A stretch of 64,000 nucleotides of DNA, taken from NCBI GenBank assembly GCA_964556005.1, contig CAZKUR010000001.1, forward strand, positions 36,882-100,881. Direction: 5' to 3'. Source of the stretch: CAZKUR01 sp964556005 (lineage in GTDB: Bacteria; Bacteroidota; Ignavibacteria; Ignavibacteriales; Ignavibacteriaceae). The notes beneath the pieces were generated by a model that was not told where the DNA came from, searched no databases, and saw only the letters and a program-made list of their open reading frames with translations. The position numbers were made by a program, and so were the translations under genes. How positions within the stretch are numbered: position 1 is the first letter of the stretch; each line of letters opens with the position of its first letter. Of this stretch, positions 16,660 through 25,660 are shown piece by piece.

Positions 16660-18321
16660 TTATCTGATGAGATTTGTTATTTCTTGGAGTAAATTATCTG
16701 CCGTAGTAATAACACGAGCATTCGCCTGAAATCCGCGCTGTGAGACAATCATTTTTGTAAATTCTTCGGAAAGATCAACGTTTGATTGTTCCAGTGCTCC
16801 CGATTGAACGGTAGTGCCTGTTTCTTCTCCCAGGCTGCCGATTCTCGGCTCTCCGCTGTTAGCATATGCTGAATAAAGATTATCGCCGGCACTTATCAAT
16901 CCGTTTAGGTTTGTAAATGTCGCACACATTATTTGTGCTAATGTCTTCGAATTTCCATTGGAGAAAATTCCTTCAATATTTCCATATTGATCAATCGAAA
17001 TATTAGATAAAGTGGCAGAGGCTGAACCATCCTGGCTTAAAGCAGAAACCACAGAACTTGCTGAAGTTTGTGTAATTCCGTTAAACCCGCTTCCGAAGTC
17101 TAAGTTCAGTGTTACAGGGTCTGCACCGCCGGTAGGCAAAAAAGTTAATTGCGGATTTGAAGGGGAAATATTTCCGGGGTCCAAAGTACCGTCGGGATTA
17201 AATGTTAAAGTACCGGTTGAAGTAGCCGGGTTGCCATCGCTTGTATCCGAGCCGGGTACAGAGGCAGTCCAGGTCCATTGATTATCTCCAATTTTTGTGA
17301 ACTTCATTGTAGCCTGGTGCGAATTTCCGAGAGAATCGAAAATAGTAACCGAGCCGCTTACAATGTTAGGCTGCCTGTTATCATCTGCTGAAAGACTAAG
17401 AGTCGATGTTGCAGCGTTTTCGGTTACAGCAGTCGAATCAAATGTAAAGTCAAGGTTGCTGCCCGGAATATTTACTTTATTATTGATACCGTCGAACAAA
17501 GCTTTGGAAGCATCGTTCATAACCATGTTGCCGGTTCCATCATCTACGAACTGGAGTCCCGGGATTGAACCTGTTCCAACAGAATTTCCGCTGCTATCGG
17601 TGACATTATAAGATAAGTCATATTCATCCGGGTTTGCAGTTTTTGTAAAAGTTAAATCAAGAGTATATGGGTCGCCGAATTCATTATAAATAGTAGTTGT
17701 GGTATCAAACGGGCCGGGTAAAGATGAATTTATATTTCCTCTTTGGACGACATTTTCAGTTCTTGTCAAATCGGAATTACTTTGCAAGTTACCGCCCCAC
17801 TTAATATTGCTGGTAGCGACAGCAGGAAGCTTTAAATTTTTATCTATGATTATATCTTGTAAATTATTACCCGGAGGCAAAATTCCATCGGAATTAGCTA
17901 CTTTACCCTGAACTATTGCACCATTATTCGGACTCACAAGCTTACCGTTTGCATCAAATATAAATGAACCGGCTCTTGTATAAAAATTTTGACCGTTGCT
18001 TTTTACAACAAATAAACCGGGCCCTTGCAGAGCCATATCTGTTGTAATACCAGTATTTTCAAAAGTGCCCTGGTTCCAATTTCTATCGATTGAATTTACC
18101 TTTACACCGAGGCCGATTTGAAATGTGTTCGTCCCACCGGTTGAATCTGTTGGATTTGTACCGGCTTTTACGAATTGATTAAATGTATCACAGAATGTTA
18201 CGCGTGAACCTTTAAAGCCAATTGTATTTACATTGGCTATATTATTTCCAATTACATCCATCATGGATTGATGATTTTGTAAACCGGAAACGCCTGCGAA
18301 AAGTGCATTAAGAAGTGCCAC
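16660..18321 (-). CDS. flgE: Flagellar hook protein FlgE
   Basis: FlgE polymerises into the hook. The 553-residue protein has the N-terminal axial signature SGLQNHQSMMDVIGNNIANV followed by NTIGFKGSRVTF, a long variable middle with two FlaE-like beta domains, and the C-terminal SNVDLSEEFTKMIVSQRGFQ element. It starts with GTG, five bases after a strong AGGAGG ribosome-binding site at 18327-18332. It is longer than enteric FlgE (about 400) but within the range for environmental bacteria. It is the last gene of the flgB-led operon and has a strong terminator. Confidence 0.96.
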   Translation of the reverse strand: MALLNALFAGVSGLQNHQSMMDVIGNNIANVNTIGFKGSRVTFCDTFNQFVKAGTNPTDSTGGTNTFQIGLGVKVNSIDRNWNQGTFENTGITTDMALQGPGLFVVKSNGQNFYTRAGSFIFDANGKLVSPNNGAIVQGKVANSDGILPPGNNLQDIIIDKNLKLPAVATSNIKWGGNLQSNSDLTRTENVVQRGNINSSLPGPFDTTTTIYNEFGDPYTLDLTFTKTANPDEYDLSYNVTDSSGNSVGTGSIPGLQFVDDGTGNMVMNDASKALFDGINNKVNIPGSNLDFTFDSTAVTENAATSTLSLSADDNRQPNIVSGSVTIFDSLGNSHQATMKFTKIGDNQWTWTASVPGSDTSDGNPATSTGTLTFNPDGTLDPGNISPSNPQLTFLPTGGADPVTLNLDFGSGFNGITQTSASSVVSALSQDGSASATLSNISIDQYGNIEGIFSNGNSKTLAQIMCATFTNLNGLISAGDNLYSAYANSGEPRIGSLGEETGTTVQSGALEQSNVDLSEEFTKMIVSQRGFQANARVITTADNLLQEITNLIR

Positions 18322-18385
18322 AATAACCTCCTAAGGATTATTATTTTTTAGAATTATGATTCAACTTCAGTCAGTCTGTCGAATC

Positions 18386-18413
18386 AAGAGCGTCCTCAAA
18401 AGGTCCCGCTCTT
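18386..18413 (-). other. Hairpin in the flgE leader
   Basis: The arms at 18386-18392 and 18407-18413 pair over 7 bases (AAGAGCG/CGCTCTT) within the 109-base gap before flgE. On the minus strand no T-run follows, so it is not a simple terminator for the upstream genes; it could be a stabilising or processing element in the flgE leader. A T-rich stretch follows only on the plus strand, where no gene is being read. Confidence 0.35.
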
Positions 18414-18430
18414 TTGTTATTTATAATTTT

Positions 18431-18805
18431 TTAAGCAAGTACTACACTGTCTATATTTGTGAAAATGTTGCTTTCATTTTCATTGAGAGATACCGCAGTT
18501 ACAACTGTCCGATTAGGTACATTCACGATAAAAGCAGTATCTTTCATCATAACCAATGAATCTTTAGCTCCTTTAGATTCTGCTTGATCCATTGCATTTT
18601 GAAGCTTTGTAACTTCATTTTCACCGATTTGAATATTCCTGGATTCCATTCGTTTAAGTGCATGATTGGAAAACTTAATTTTATTAAGTTCATCCTGAAA
18701 TATTTTTGTGAAATCGGCACCGGAACCGGTGAGATTTTTCTTTAAACTCCCACTTGGCGAATCAATCGGAATAAAAGGAACATTAATTCCATTTATCTCA
18801 GCCAT
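18431..18805 (-). CDS. Conserved flagellar operon protein (TIGR02530-like)
   Basis: A 124-residue cytosolic protein whose central part, LNKIKFSNHALKRMESRNIQ, followed by a helix and the segment VMMKDTAFIVNVPNRTVVTA, matches the small protein found between flgD and flgE in many flagellar operons (TIGR02530 family, function unknown). The start at 18805 was chosen because GGAG lies just upstream; it overlaps the flgD stop by 8 bases, so coupling with flgD is likely. The frame remains open further upstream inside flgD but that part has no family similarity. Confidence 0.82.
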   Translation of the reverse strand: MAEINGINVPFIPIDSPSGSLKKNLTGSGADFTKIFQDELNKIKFSNHALKRMESRNIQIGENEVTKLQNAMDQAESKGAKDSLVMMKDTAFIVNVPNRTVVTAVSLNENESNIFTNIDSVVLA

Positions 18806-19493
18806 TGTAGTCTCCATTGCCAGTTGGGTTAAGAATTTCCAAAATGTCAGAGATCGAGTATTCGCTGTCGCCAACTAATATTTTTGTGCCGTCGTCTGCG
18901 AATTTTACACCGTTAATAGTTCCTGTTATATATGTATCTGCTGTTATATCTTTTCCTTCAAAATCTTTTGCATCAACTTTAAAGGTATAATCACCTTCAG
19001 GAACTTTGTTACCATCATCATCGCAAAAATCCCAGGAAACTTTATGGTCTCCCTGTGATTGAGGGACGTCGTGAATAGTTCTGACTAAATTGCCGCTCGA
19101 ATCATATACCTGTATGTCGGCAGTTTGAGCGTTGCTTGGAAGACTATAACCTAGCTCGGTACTATCCTGGCCGGTGTATGAAAAATTATTTACGCCAAGC
19201 TTAACATCTTTACCTATTAAGTTTGCCGTCAAAGAGTTGTTGATTGATTGAGTCAATACTAGATTGGCTTGTATGCTCTGCGTCATTGAAGTATTTAAAT
19301 TTGATAATTGTTCCAACGAGCTGAATTGAGCGAGCTGTGAAGCAAACTGAGTCCCATCTACTGGGCTGGAAGGGTCCTGATTTTTAAGCTGTGCAACTAA
19401 CAGCTTTAAAAAATCATCCTTTCCCATTATAGAGTTGCTTTGAGTTGTAGCGCTACTGCCTGCTGCAGTAGAACCGATTTCTCCAACAGCCAT
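18798..19493 (-). CDS. flgD: Flagellar hook assembly scaffold FlgD
   Basis: FlgD caps the growing hook and is later discarded. The 231-residue protein has the conserved N-terminal region with GKDDFLKLLVAQLKNQDPSS followed by PVDGTQFASQLAQFSSLEQL (about residues 24-63), then the Tudor-like and FlgD Ig-like domains with YSLPSNAQTADIQVYDSSGN. A good AAGGAGGT ribosome-binding site precedes the ATG. It follows fliK with a 9-base gap. Confidence 0.96.
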   Translation of the reverse strand: MAVGEIGSTAAGSSATTQSNSIMGKDDFLKLLVAQLKNQDPSSPVDGTQFASQLAQFSSLEQLSNLNTSMTQSIQANLVLTQSINNSLTANLIGKDVKLGVNNFSYTGQDSTELGYSLPSNAQTADIQVYDSSGNLVRTIHDVPQSQGDHKVSWDFCDDDGNKVPEGDYTFKVDAKDFEGKDITADTYITGTINGVKFADDGTKILVGDSEYSISDILEILNPTGNGDYNG

Positions 19494-19502
19494 AATACCT
19501 CC

Positions 19503-22500
19503 TTAAATTAAGTATTCATAAGTATTGTAACCCAGCTTTCGCGGGATTACAGTTGAGCCTAATTGTATAATTTCTATATTTTTATCATTAGTAGAAAATT
19601 TCTTCTTGTTTTGAAGATTTCTCGAATGCTGCTGCTCCGATCCGGATAAGGAAACATTTAATGAATTTATCGAAAGGCCCTGACTAATCATAGCTTGTTT
19701 CAGTTGATCGAGATTATTCTGAATTACATTTTTTACTGCATTATTTTCAACCTGGAAATTTGCTTTTACTGAATTCTGGCTTACTTCGATATTAATTTTA
19801 ACTTTACCTAAATCTTCAGGCGATAGCTTTAGCTCTACAGATTTGCTTTGATTATCATTACCGGTTAATAATTTTCCCGGGCTGGATTGAAGCATTTGCT
19901 TTACAGTTTCGTGCACATTTCTAATAATTTGATTTAAGCTATCGGCATTTTTAAAGACTGGTTGTTTTAAAGCTGCAGCATCTGTAATTCCCTTTTTCGC
20001 ACCATCAACCTGTAAATTAGCACTTTGACTGAACTGGTTAAAATCGTTATCTGATTTTATTTCTTTAATTTTTTGTCCGGCATTCGATTCCTGCTTCTTG
20101 CCGTCTTTATTTTCATTTTTATTTTCGGATAAAACATTCGATTGCTCTAAAGGATGAAAATCCTGAACGGGTTTTACATCGATCTCAAAATTCTTTTTAT
20201 TATCATTTAATTTCTCATTAATATCGCCATCTTTGTCTTTTTCCAGCACGGCAGTATTTCCTAAAATAACCTGCTGATTTAATGTTTTTAAATCATTGCC
20301 GCCATTACTTTCAATAATCTGATGTTTGAAATCTACTGCTAAATTTTGAGTTGTTTTAGTTTCACTTTTATTTGAAGCACTAAAAATATTTTTAAGATAT
20401 TCGGATTGTTTTAATACTTTAAAATCCACGCTCTTTTCAGTTTTGCCTGACGAATTTCCACTAATAATTTTTGATGAACTTAAAGGAGTGCTGTTATCAC
20501 TTTGCCCGGTTTGTAAATTATTATCCGTCTTCCCGGATTGTTTTGACGGGACAAAATTTCTTATGGATTCAATTATATCCGATAAAAAATTATCTGCAGG
20601 TTTATTAACCTTTATATTATTTTCCGCAATTATTTTATTATCAACTTGATTATTATCTACCTGCTCATTCTGAGTGTTTGCCAAAGGATTTGCTGGTTCA
20701 ATTTTGCCGGCATTTGAATTTGTATTTATACTTTCCGGTTCTTGAATTGTACCGGCATTCTTTGAGTTATCAACAATGTCTATTTTCAATTCGAAATTAT
20801 CGCTAACCGGTTTTTCTTTTAAATTATCCTGTATCGTTACTTTTTTGCCCTGGAAATTTTCTTTAACCCTCGTATTTGAAGTAGTTTCTGTAATGTATTT
20901 TTGACCGTTATTTATTTTCGAAGCTGTAGAACCTAAGATTTTATTTCGAACAGTTTCATCCGTTTTTCCGGCCTGATCGTTTTCGATTAAATTTTCTGAA
21001 TCTGTTTTCCCGGCAACATTTTGTTTAATTTCTTCCTCTGAATTCTCAAATGGTTGAACGTCAATTAAGTTCTTCTGATCTGATGAACCGGAGACTTTTA
21101 TTTGAGGCGTTTCTGTACTGTTATCGATAACTTTTCCGTCAACTGAATTTTTCAAATTGGTTTCAGCAGAAACTTTTTGTTGAACACCTTTTCCTAAATC
21201 TTCTATTGCTTGAGCATCAATTTTATTATTCGGACTCGATGATCCAGTAACCTTTATTTGAGGTGTTTCAGTCGTTTTATTGAAAGTTTTTCCATCAACT
21301 ATATTTTTTAGATCGATTTTAACGGAAGCTTTTTGTTCAGTCCCGGTTTCTGAATTTTCAACTGTTTGATCAACAACTATATTTTTCGGGCTTGTTGAAC
21401 CGGAGACTTTTATTTGAGGCGTTTCTGTACTGTTATCGATAACTTTTCCGTCAACTGAATTTTTCAAATTGGTTTCAGCAGAAACTTTTTGTTGAACACC
21501 TTTTCCTGAATTTTCTATTGTCTGGGCATCTACTATATTTTTCGCATTTGTTGAACTGGAAACTTTTATTTGAGACGATTCAGCAGTTTTTCCATCAATT
21601 ATATTATTCAAATTAACAATGTCACTGGTTTTTTCATTTTCAGCAGCGCTCTTTTGTACTTCGTCAGGTACTATTGTTGAATTTATATTTGAAGCGTTTT
21701 TATCGGTATTATTTTTATTTTCAGGACCTGCTGCGGTAATTTGCTCATTTACATCAGAAAGAGTTGCATGAGTAATTTTAATAGCTGAGTTAGGCTCCAG
21801 GTATTTATTATTTAATCCATATTTTGTATTCCCCACACTTAGATTATTATCAGCTATTTTGCTACTTTCGTTTGCAATTACTCCATGCAGCCTTTCTGAA
21901 TTTTTCCCGATATTCATTTTCGATAATTTTAGATTTACAGAGGTATTACCAAAATTAAGAACTATTTTAACGGCACCGTTTGCCTGCAATTGCTGCATAA
22001 TTTCAGAAACCATTTGGTCAGCAGGACTTGAACCATCACTCGATTTATTATCATTTAAGTTTGAAACTGTTTGGTCACTTTTTACGTTTTTTGCCAGCGC
22101 AGGACTGCTTTCGATTTTTACATCACCAATTTCTTGAAATATTCCGTTAAGTAAAGCTGTTAAATCTTCACCGGAAATTACATCCGTATTATTTTGCTGA
22201 TTATTGTTTTCGATTTGACCGGTTTCAACAGGCTCTTTGTCAGCACCGGTATTTTCTAGATAAACTTTTACTTTTGCATTAGCCGTTTTTTGAAGCTGAT
22301 TTGCAGTTGTAGATATGCTATTAGAATTGTCGTTTATAATTTTATTTAAAGATTCATTATCAGTAGAATGCTCTATTCCATCAGCCTTACTTTTCACGAG
22401 TTCAGCCGTATTTACAGATTCTGCAGATTTTCCTTGGTTCTCATTTATAAGCACTTTTATAATATCCGAAAAAAGATATCTGGGATTATTGAGTTTTGAA

Positions 22501-22601
22501 TTTATCGCCAAACTCTTTTTTGAAGCATTTTCAATAACTGAGAGAAAAACAGGATTAAAGTTCATTATATAGAAATTGTCTGAATTTTTTGTTAAAAACA
22601 T
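19503..22601 (-). CDS. fliK: Large hook-length control protein FliK with internal repeats
   Basis: FliK is a secreted molecular ruler that triggers the FlhB substrate switch when the hook is long enough. At 1032 residues it is more than twice the enteric protein (about 405). The C-terminal domain has LKLSPEDLGKVKINIEVSQN and a following segment ending LSINSLNVSLSG, the FliK switch domain. The body is low-complexity, Asn/Lys/Ser-rich and contains about four copies of a 52-residue unit between residues 335 and 540, typified by DGKVIDNSTETPQIKVSGS. Two units share a 112-base identical stretch. The start is uncertain: ATG at 22601 or ATG at 22565; the latter lacks any ribosome-binding site. No frameshift is seen. 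Confidence 0.92.
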   Translation of the reverse strand: MFLTKNSDNFYIMNFNPVFLSVIENASKKSLAINSKLNNPRYLFSDIIKVLINENQGKSAESVNTAELVKSKADGIEHSTDNESLNKIINDNSNSISTTANQLQKTANAKVKVYLENTGADKEPVETGQIENNNQQNNTDVISGEDLTALLNGIFQEIGDVKIESSPALAKNVKSDQTVSNLNDNKSSDGSSPADQMVSEIMQQLQANGAVKIVLNFGNTSVNLKLSKMNIGKNSERLHGVIANESSKIADNNLSVGNTKYGLNNKYLEPNSAIKITHATLSDVNEQITAAGPENKNNTDKNASNINSTIVPDEVQKSAAENEKTSDIVNLNNIIDGKTAESSQIKVSSSTNAKNIVDAQTIENSGKGVQQKVSAETNLKNSVDGKVIDNSTETPQIKVSGSTSPKNIVVDQTVENSETGTEQKASVKIDLKNIVDGKTFNKTTETPQIKVTGSSSPNNKIDAQAIEDLGKGVQQKVSAETNLKNSVDGKVIDNSTETPQIKVSGSSDQKNLIDVQPFENSEEEIKQNVAGKTDSENLIENDQAGKTDETVRNKILGSTASKINNGQKYITETTSNTRVKENFQGKKVTIQDNLKEKPVSDNFELKIDIVDNSKNAGTIQEPESINTNSNAGKIEPANPLANTQNEQVDNNQVDNKIIAENNIKVNKPADNFLSDIIESIRNFVPSKQSGKTDNNLQTGQSDNSTPLSSSKIISGNSSGKTEKSVDFKVLKQSEYLKNIFSASNKSETKTTQNLAVDFKHQIIESNGGNDLKTLNQQVILGNTAVLEKDKDGDINEKLNDNKKNFEIDVKPVQDFHPLEQSNVLSENKNENKDGKKQESNAGQKIKEIKSDNDFNQFSQSANLQVDGAKKGITDAAALKQPVFKNADSLNQIIRNVHETVKQMLQSSPGKLLTGNDNQSKSVELKLSPEDLGKVKINIEVSQNSVKANFQVENNAVKNVIQNNLDQLKQAMISQGLSINSLNVSLSGSEQQHSRNLQNKKKFSTNDKNIEIIQLGSTVIPRKLGYNTYEYLI
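21084..21507 (-). repeat. Pair of identical 112-base direct repeats inside fliK
   Basis: Positions 21084-21195 and 21396-21507 are identical base for base as far as I can read, offset by 312 bases, which is exactly two 52-codon units. More diverged copies of the 156-base unit fill the gaps and flanks. Both copies are in frame with fliK, so recombination between them would shorten or lengthen the protein by 104 residues without breaking the frame. Confidence 0.9.
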
Positions 22602-22643
22602 TATTTCTTATCAATGTTATTATCGTAAATTTTAATAATTACT

Positions 22644-23261
22644 TTATCGCCTGTATTGAACAATTTTATTGGCTGTTACAGGGTCCAGGTAGGTCAAAAT
22701 TTCAGCAGCTTTCTTTTTCTTCATAGTATAAATGATATCTCTCGATGTTTTATCATTGTACTGCTTAATAATTTGAGCAGCTTTCTGAGGGTCCATCGAA
22801 TCGTAAAGCATGGCTGTTTGTTTTACCCATTTTTCGTACAATGTATCGGGCTGCGATTCGTTTTGTGCAACCGTATCGGAAGACTGATTGTTCACAGCAA
22901 CTTTTTGGGTTTCAGTCGGTTTTTCTTCCGTCTGCACTTTTGGAGGAGTAACTTTATTTTCGTCTGCCAAATTATTGTTTTGAGGCTTGCTTACAGTATG
23001 TTGAGGTACCGTGGGAGTAGTAGAATTTATCAGAGTAATTTTCTGCACAGGTTTTGAAGAATCAATATCATTTCCGGTTAGCTTTGGTTTTACATGGCTA
23101 TCTTTTTTAGCAGTGCTAGAATCCAGACTCACCATTTTCGAGCTGGCTTTGGAAAAATCAAATTTGAAAATATTTGTGTATTGCGAATTTAAATAAATTA
23201 ATAACGCCGTTATTATGATAAACGCAATTGGAAATGGAAGGTATTTAGTAATATTTTTCAA
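22644..23261 (-). CDS. MotE-like flagellar protein with MgtE N-terminal-type domain
   Basis: A 205-residue protein with an N-terminal membrane anchor (about residues 10-25), a long Ser/Thr/Lys/Pro linker and a C-terminal helical domain of the MgtE_N type: YDSMDPQKAAQIIKQYNDKT, then KKKAAEILTYLDPVTANKIV. Proteins of this layout lie next to fliJ/fliK in many flagellar operons (MotE, YlxF/FlaE-like) and are thought to be periplasmic stator-support or chaperone-like factors. The start is TTG, overlapping the fliJ stop; no ATG is available in frame, so this start is well supported by exclusion. Confidence 0.82.
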   Translation of the reverse strand: MKNITKYLPFPIAFIIITALLIYLNSQYTNIFKFDFSKASSKMVSLDSSTAKKDSHVKPKLTGNDIDSSKPVQKITLINSTTPTVPQHTVSKPQNNNLADENKVTPPKVQTEEKPTETQKVAVNNQSSDTVAQNESQPDTLYEKWVKQTAMLYDSMDPQKAAQIIKQYNDKTSRDIIYTMKKKKAAEILTYLDPVTANKIVQYRR

Positions 23262-23692
23262 AATTTACCTCTGATAAAAGATTGAGCCGCAAATTCTTCA
23301 ATCATTTTATTTTCTTTGGAATTTTCTTCTTTCTTGAAATTTTCAAAATGGATTTCCTCTAAAGTCTCGAACATTTTGCATTCCATATTTTTCTTCTGCA
23401 ATTCTTTAATACGTTCATCGAGTTCATCATTTAATGCCAATATTTTTCGACCGGATAAATCGATTTTTTTCTTCAGACTTTTTTGATATTCGTACAGCAT
23501 TCTTAGGCTTAGTGCATTTTTACAGTGTCCAATTTCGGAATAGCTGCTTTCCAATTCGAGAAGAAATTTTTTCTTTTCTTCATTTTCTTCATACTTCTCC
23601 AATTCAAGCTTAGCAATTTCTTTTTGAACTTTTTTCTCAAGAATTTCTTTTGTCTTTTTTACCGTATTAAACTGAAAATGAAATTTAGACAT
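23258..23692 (-). CDS. fliJ: Flagellar export chaperone escort FliJ
   Basis: A 144-residue, highly charged, all-helical coiled-coil protein (many Lys/Glu, almost no proline), of standard FliJ length, directly downstream of fliI with a 4-base gap. FliJ acts as the central stalk of the FliI hexamer and recycles export chaperones. Conservation in this family is weak, so the assignment rests on length, coiled-coil character and the H-I-J order. Confidence 0.87.
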   Translation of the reverse strand: MSKFHFQFNTVKKTKEILEKKVQKEIAKLELEKYEENEEKKKFLLELESSYSEIGHCKNALSLRMLYEYQKSLKKKIDLSGRKILALNDELDERIKELQKKNMECKMFETLEEIHFENFKKEENSKENKMIEEFAAQSFIRGKF

Positions 23693-23696
23693 AATA

Positions 23697-25028
23697 TTAT
23701 TCCAGAGGTTCTTCTATAATTTTATTTAATTTTTTTATAGTCTCTTTTAGGGAAGCCTTTTCAAGCATATCCTGCTTCAGAAATTCTCTCAACAAATTTA
23801 TTTTTGTTAAAGCGTGATCAATCTGCGGATTGCTTCCTTTAACGTAGGCTCCGATGTTTATCAAATCTTCCGCCTCTTTATACGTTGATAGGATTTCGTT
23901 AAAAATCATTACTCTTTTTCTATGATCTGTCGTAACGACATCAGGCATCACCCTGCTTATGCTTTGCAGAGGATCTACAGCAGGAAACTGCGCTTTGTTT
24001 GCAAGCTTACGAGACAATACAATGTGACCGTCGAGAATTGATCTGACAGCGTCGGCAATCGGTTCAGTCATATCATCGCCGTCAACAAGCACAGTATAAA
24101 AGCCGGTAATTGAACCTTCTTCTGCCGTACCTGCCCTTTCCAGCAGTTTTGGCAGAATTGCAAAAACCGATGGAGTATATCCTTTTGAAGTCGGAGGTTC
24201 ACCGATAGTTAACCCGATTTCCCTTTGAGCCATTGCAAACCTAGTTACCGAATCCATCATTAAAACAACATCCAGTCCCTGATCTCTAAAGTATTCCGCA
24301 ATTGTAGTCCCGATATATGCACCTTTAATTCTAAGCAGTGCAGAGTTATCGCTTGTTGCAACTACAACAACTGATCTTTTTAATCCTTCTTCGCCCAAGT
24401 CCTTCTCGATAAACTCCCGGACTTCCCTTCCCCGTTCTCCAACCAACGTAATAACATTGACATCAGCATTCGTATTTCTTGCAATCATTCCTAGTGTAAC
24501 GCTTTTTCCAACGCCGCTTCCTGCAAAGATTCCCATTCTCTGTCCCCTGCCTATCGTCAACAGTCCGTCAATTGAGCGAACTCCTGTTTGCAGCGGCGTA
24601 TCAATTCTTTTTCTAGTAAGAGGATTTGGAGGATTACGGTGAATTGGCATTTCAATTGTACAGCCTGTATCTCCTTTCCCGTCAATCGGGTTTCCCAAAC
24701 CATCTAATACCCTGCCTAATAATCCTGGGCCTACTTTAATTGTAAAAGATTTTCCCGTCGATATTATTTCACATGAAGGTGAAATATTTTGAACTTCACC
24801 TAAAGCAATTGAGAGTACCTTTGCTTCTTTAAAACCGACAACCTCGGATTTGCAAATCTCGTTACCGTTTTTATCAATAATAATACAAATTTCACCTAGA
24901 GAAACGTTAGGACCGGTAGAGACTATTACTAATCCTACTACATCTGTTACTTTTCCGTTAATTTTAATTATATCCGAGTTTTCAAGAATCATGTTGAATT
25001 TTTTCGAATATAATTCCGTTAATTCCAT
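23697..25028 (-). CDS. fliI: Flagellum-specific ATPase FliI
   Basis: FliI is the hexameric export ATPase related to F1-ATPase beta. The 443-residue protein has the P-loop GSGVGKS at residues 170-176, the Walker B region with GLDVVLMMDSVTRFAMAQRE and the family block GEPPTSKGYTPSVFAILPKL. Length is normal. It lies between fliH and fliJ. Confidence 0.97.
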   Translation of the reverse strand: MELTELYSKKFNMILENSDIIKINGKVTDVVGLVIVSTGPNVSLGEICIIIDKNGNEICKSEVVGFKEAKVLSIALGEVQNISPSCEIISTGKSFTIKVGPGLLGRVLDGLGNPIDGKGDTGCTIEMPIHRNPPNPLTRKRIDTPLQTGVRSIDGLLTIGRGQRMGIFAGSGVGKSVTLGMIARNTNADVNVITLVGERGREVREFIEKDLGEEGLKRSVVVVATSDNSALLRIKGAYIGTTIAEYFRDQGLDVVLMMDSVTRFAMAQREIGLTIGEPPTSKGYTPSVFAILPKLLERAGTAEEGSITGFYTVLVDGDDMTEPIADAVRSILDGHIVLSRKLANKAQFPAVDPLQSISRVMPDVVTTDHRKRVMIFNEILSTYKEAEDLINIGAYVKGSNPQIDHALTKINLLREFLKQDMLEKASLKETIKKLNKIIEEPLE

Positions 25029-25048
25029 TTTAAATACCGAGATTTTTT

Positions 25049-25660
25049 CTATTCAAAATATTTTTTTAGTTCGGCTAATTGAGTATTTATCCTCGCATCG
25101 ACATTACCGATATCGGTTTCAATAACACAGCCGCCGCACTCAATTCTTTCATCAGTTTGAAAATTTATTTTCGCAAGTGATTCATCCAAAAATTTATTTT
25201 GGGAATTATCTTTATTTATTTTTTCATAATCTCCGGGATTTAATTTTATTAGTATATTATTTGTCCCGATGACTTTTCTAACGGCTTCTTTAAGAACCGC
25301 GGAGATATTCGTTTCTCTCACAATTTCTCTTCTAATAATTTTTTCCGAAATTTTAAAAGCCAAATCAATAATCGTGTTTTCAAAAGCTTTATCGTAATTC
25401 AACATCATATTATCGACGTGTTTCATAAAATTTTCAAAATTTAATTTTTCTGCTTCAAGCTGACTGTCATATTCTTTCACAAGTTCCTGACCGGCAGCAT
25501 CATAACCATCTTTATATCCTTTTTCAAAATGCTGATGGAACAAAGCATCCAACTGGACTTGTTTCGAAATTGAATTATTTGAAAAATCTTCTACTTCATC
25601 TTTGAATTTTAAGCCGACTCTTTTCCCGTTATTCCGTTCGATTTTTATTACATTAGACAT
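25049..25660 (-). CDS. fliH: Flagellar export ATPase regulator FliH
   Basis: A 203-residue protein with the FliH layout: a helical middle with an HFEKGYKDGYDAAGQELVKE segment (glycine-spaced helix near residues 44-63) and a C-terminal domain with DERIECGGCVIETDIGNVDA, followed by INTQLAELKKYF, shared with FliH/YscL/V-type E subunits. FliH dimers bind FliI and dock it at the C ring. It overlaps fliG by 8 bases. Confidence 0.93.
   Translation of the reverse strand: MSNVIKIERNNGKRVGLKFKDEVEDFSNNSISKQVQLDALFHQHFEKGYKDGYDAAGQELVKEYDSQLEAEKLNFENFMKHVDNMMLNYDKAFENTIIDLAFKISEKIIRREIVRETNISAVLKEAVRKVIGTNNILIKLNPGDYEKINKDNSQNKFLDESLAKINFQTDERIECGGCVIETDIGNVDARINTQLAELKKYFE

Noticed and set aside
16660..18321. 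FlgE of 553 residues considered as a hook-associated FlgK or a fused gene
   Set aside because: Both axial signatures and its position after flgD fit FlgE; the extra length lies in the variable middle.
18386..18413. Hairpin in the flgE leader as a terminator of the flgD unit
   Set aside because: No T-run follows on the transcribed strand, and flgE has no separate promoter that I can see, so a terminator here would isolate it.
21084..21507. Repeat array in fliK considered as a CRISPR or mobile repeat
   Set aside because: The repeats are 156-base in-frame coding units with gradual divergence and no spacers of even length.
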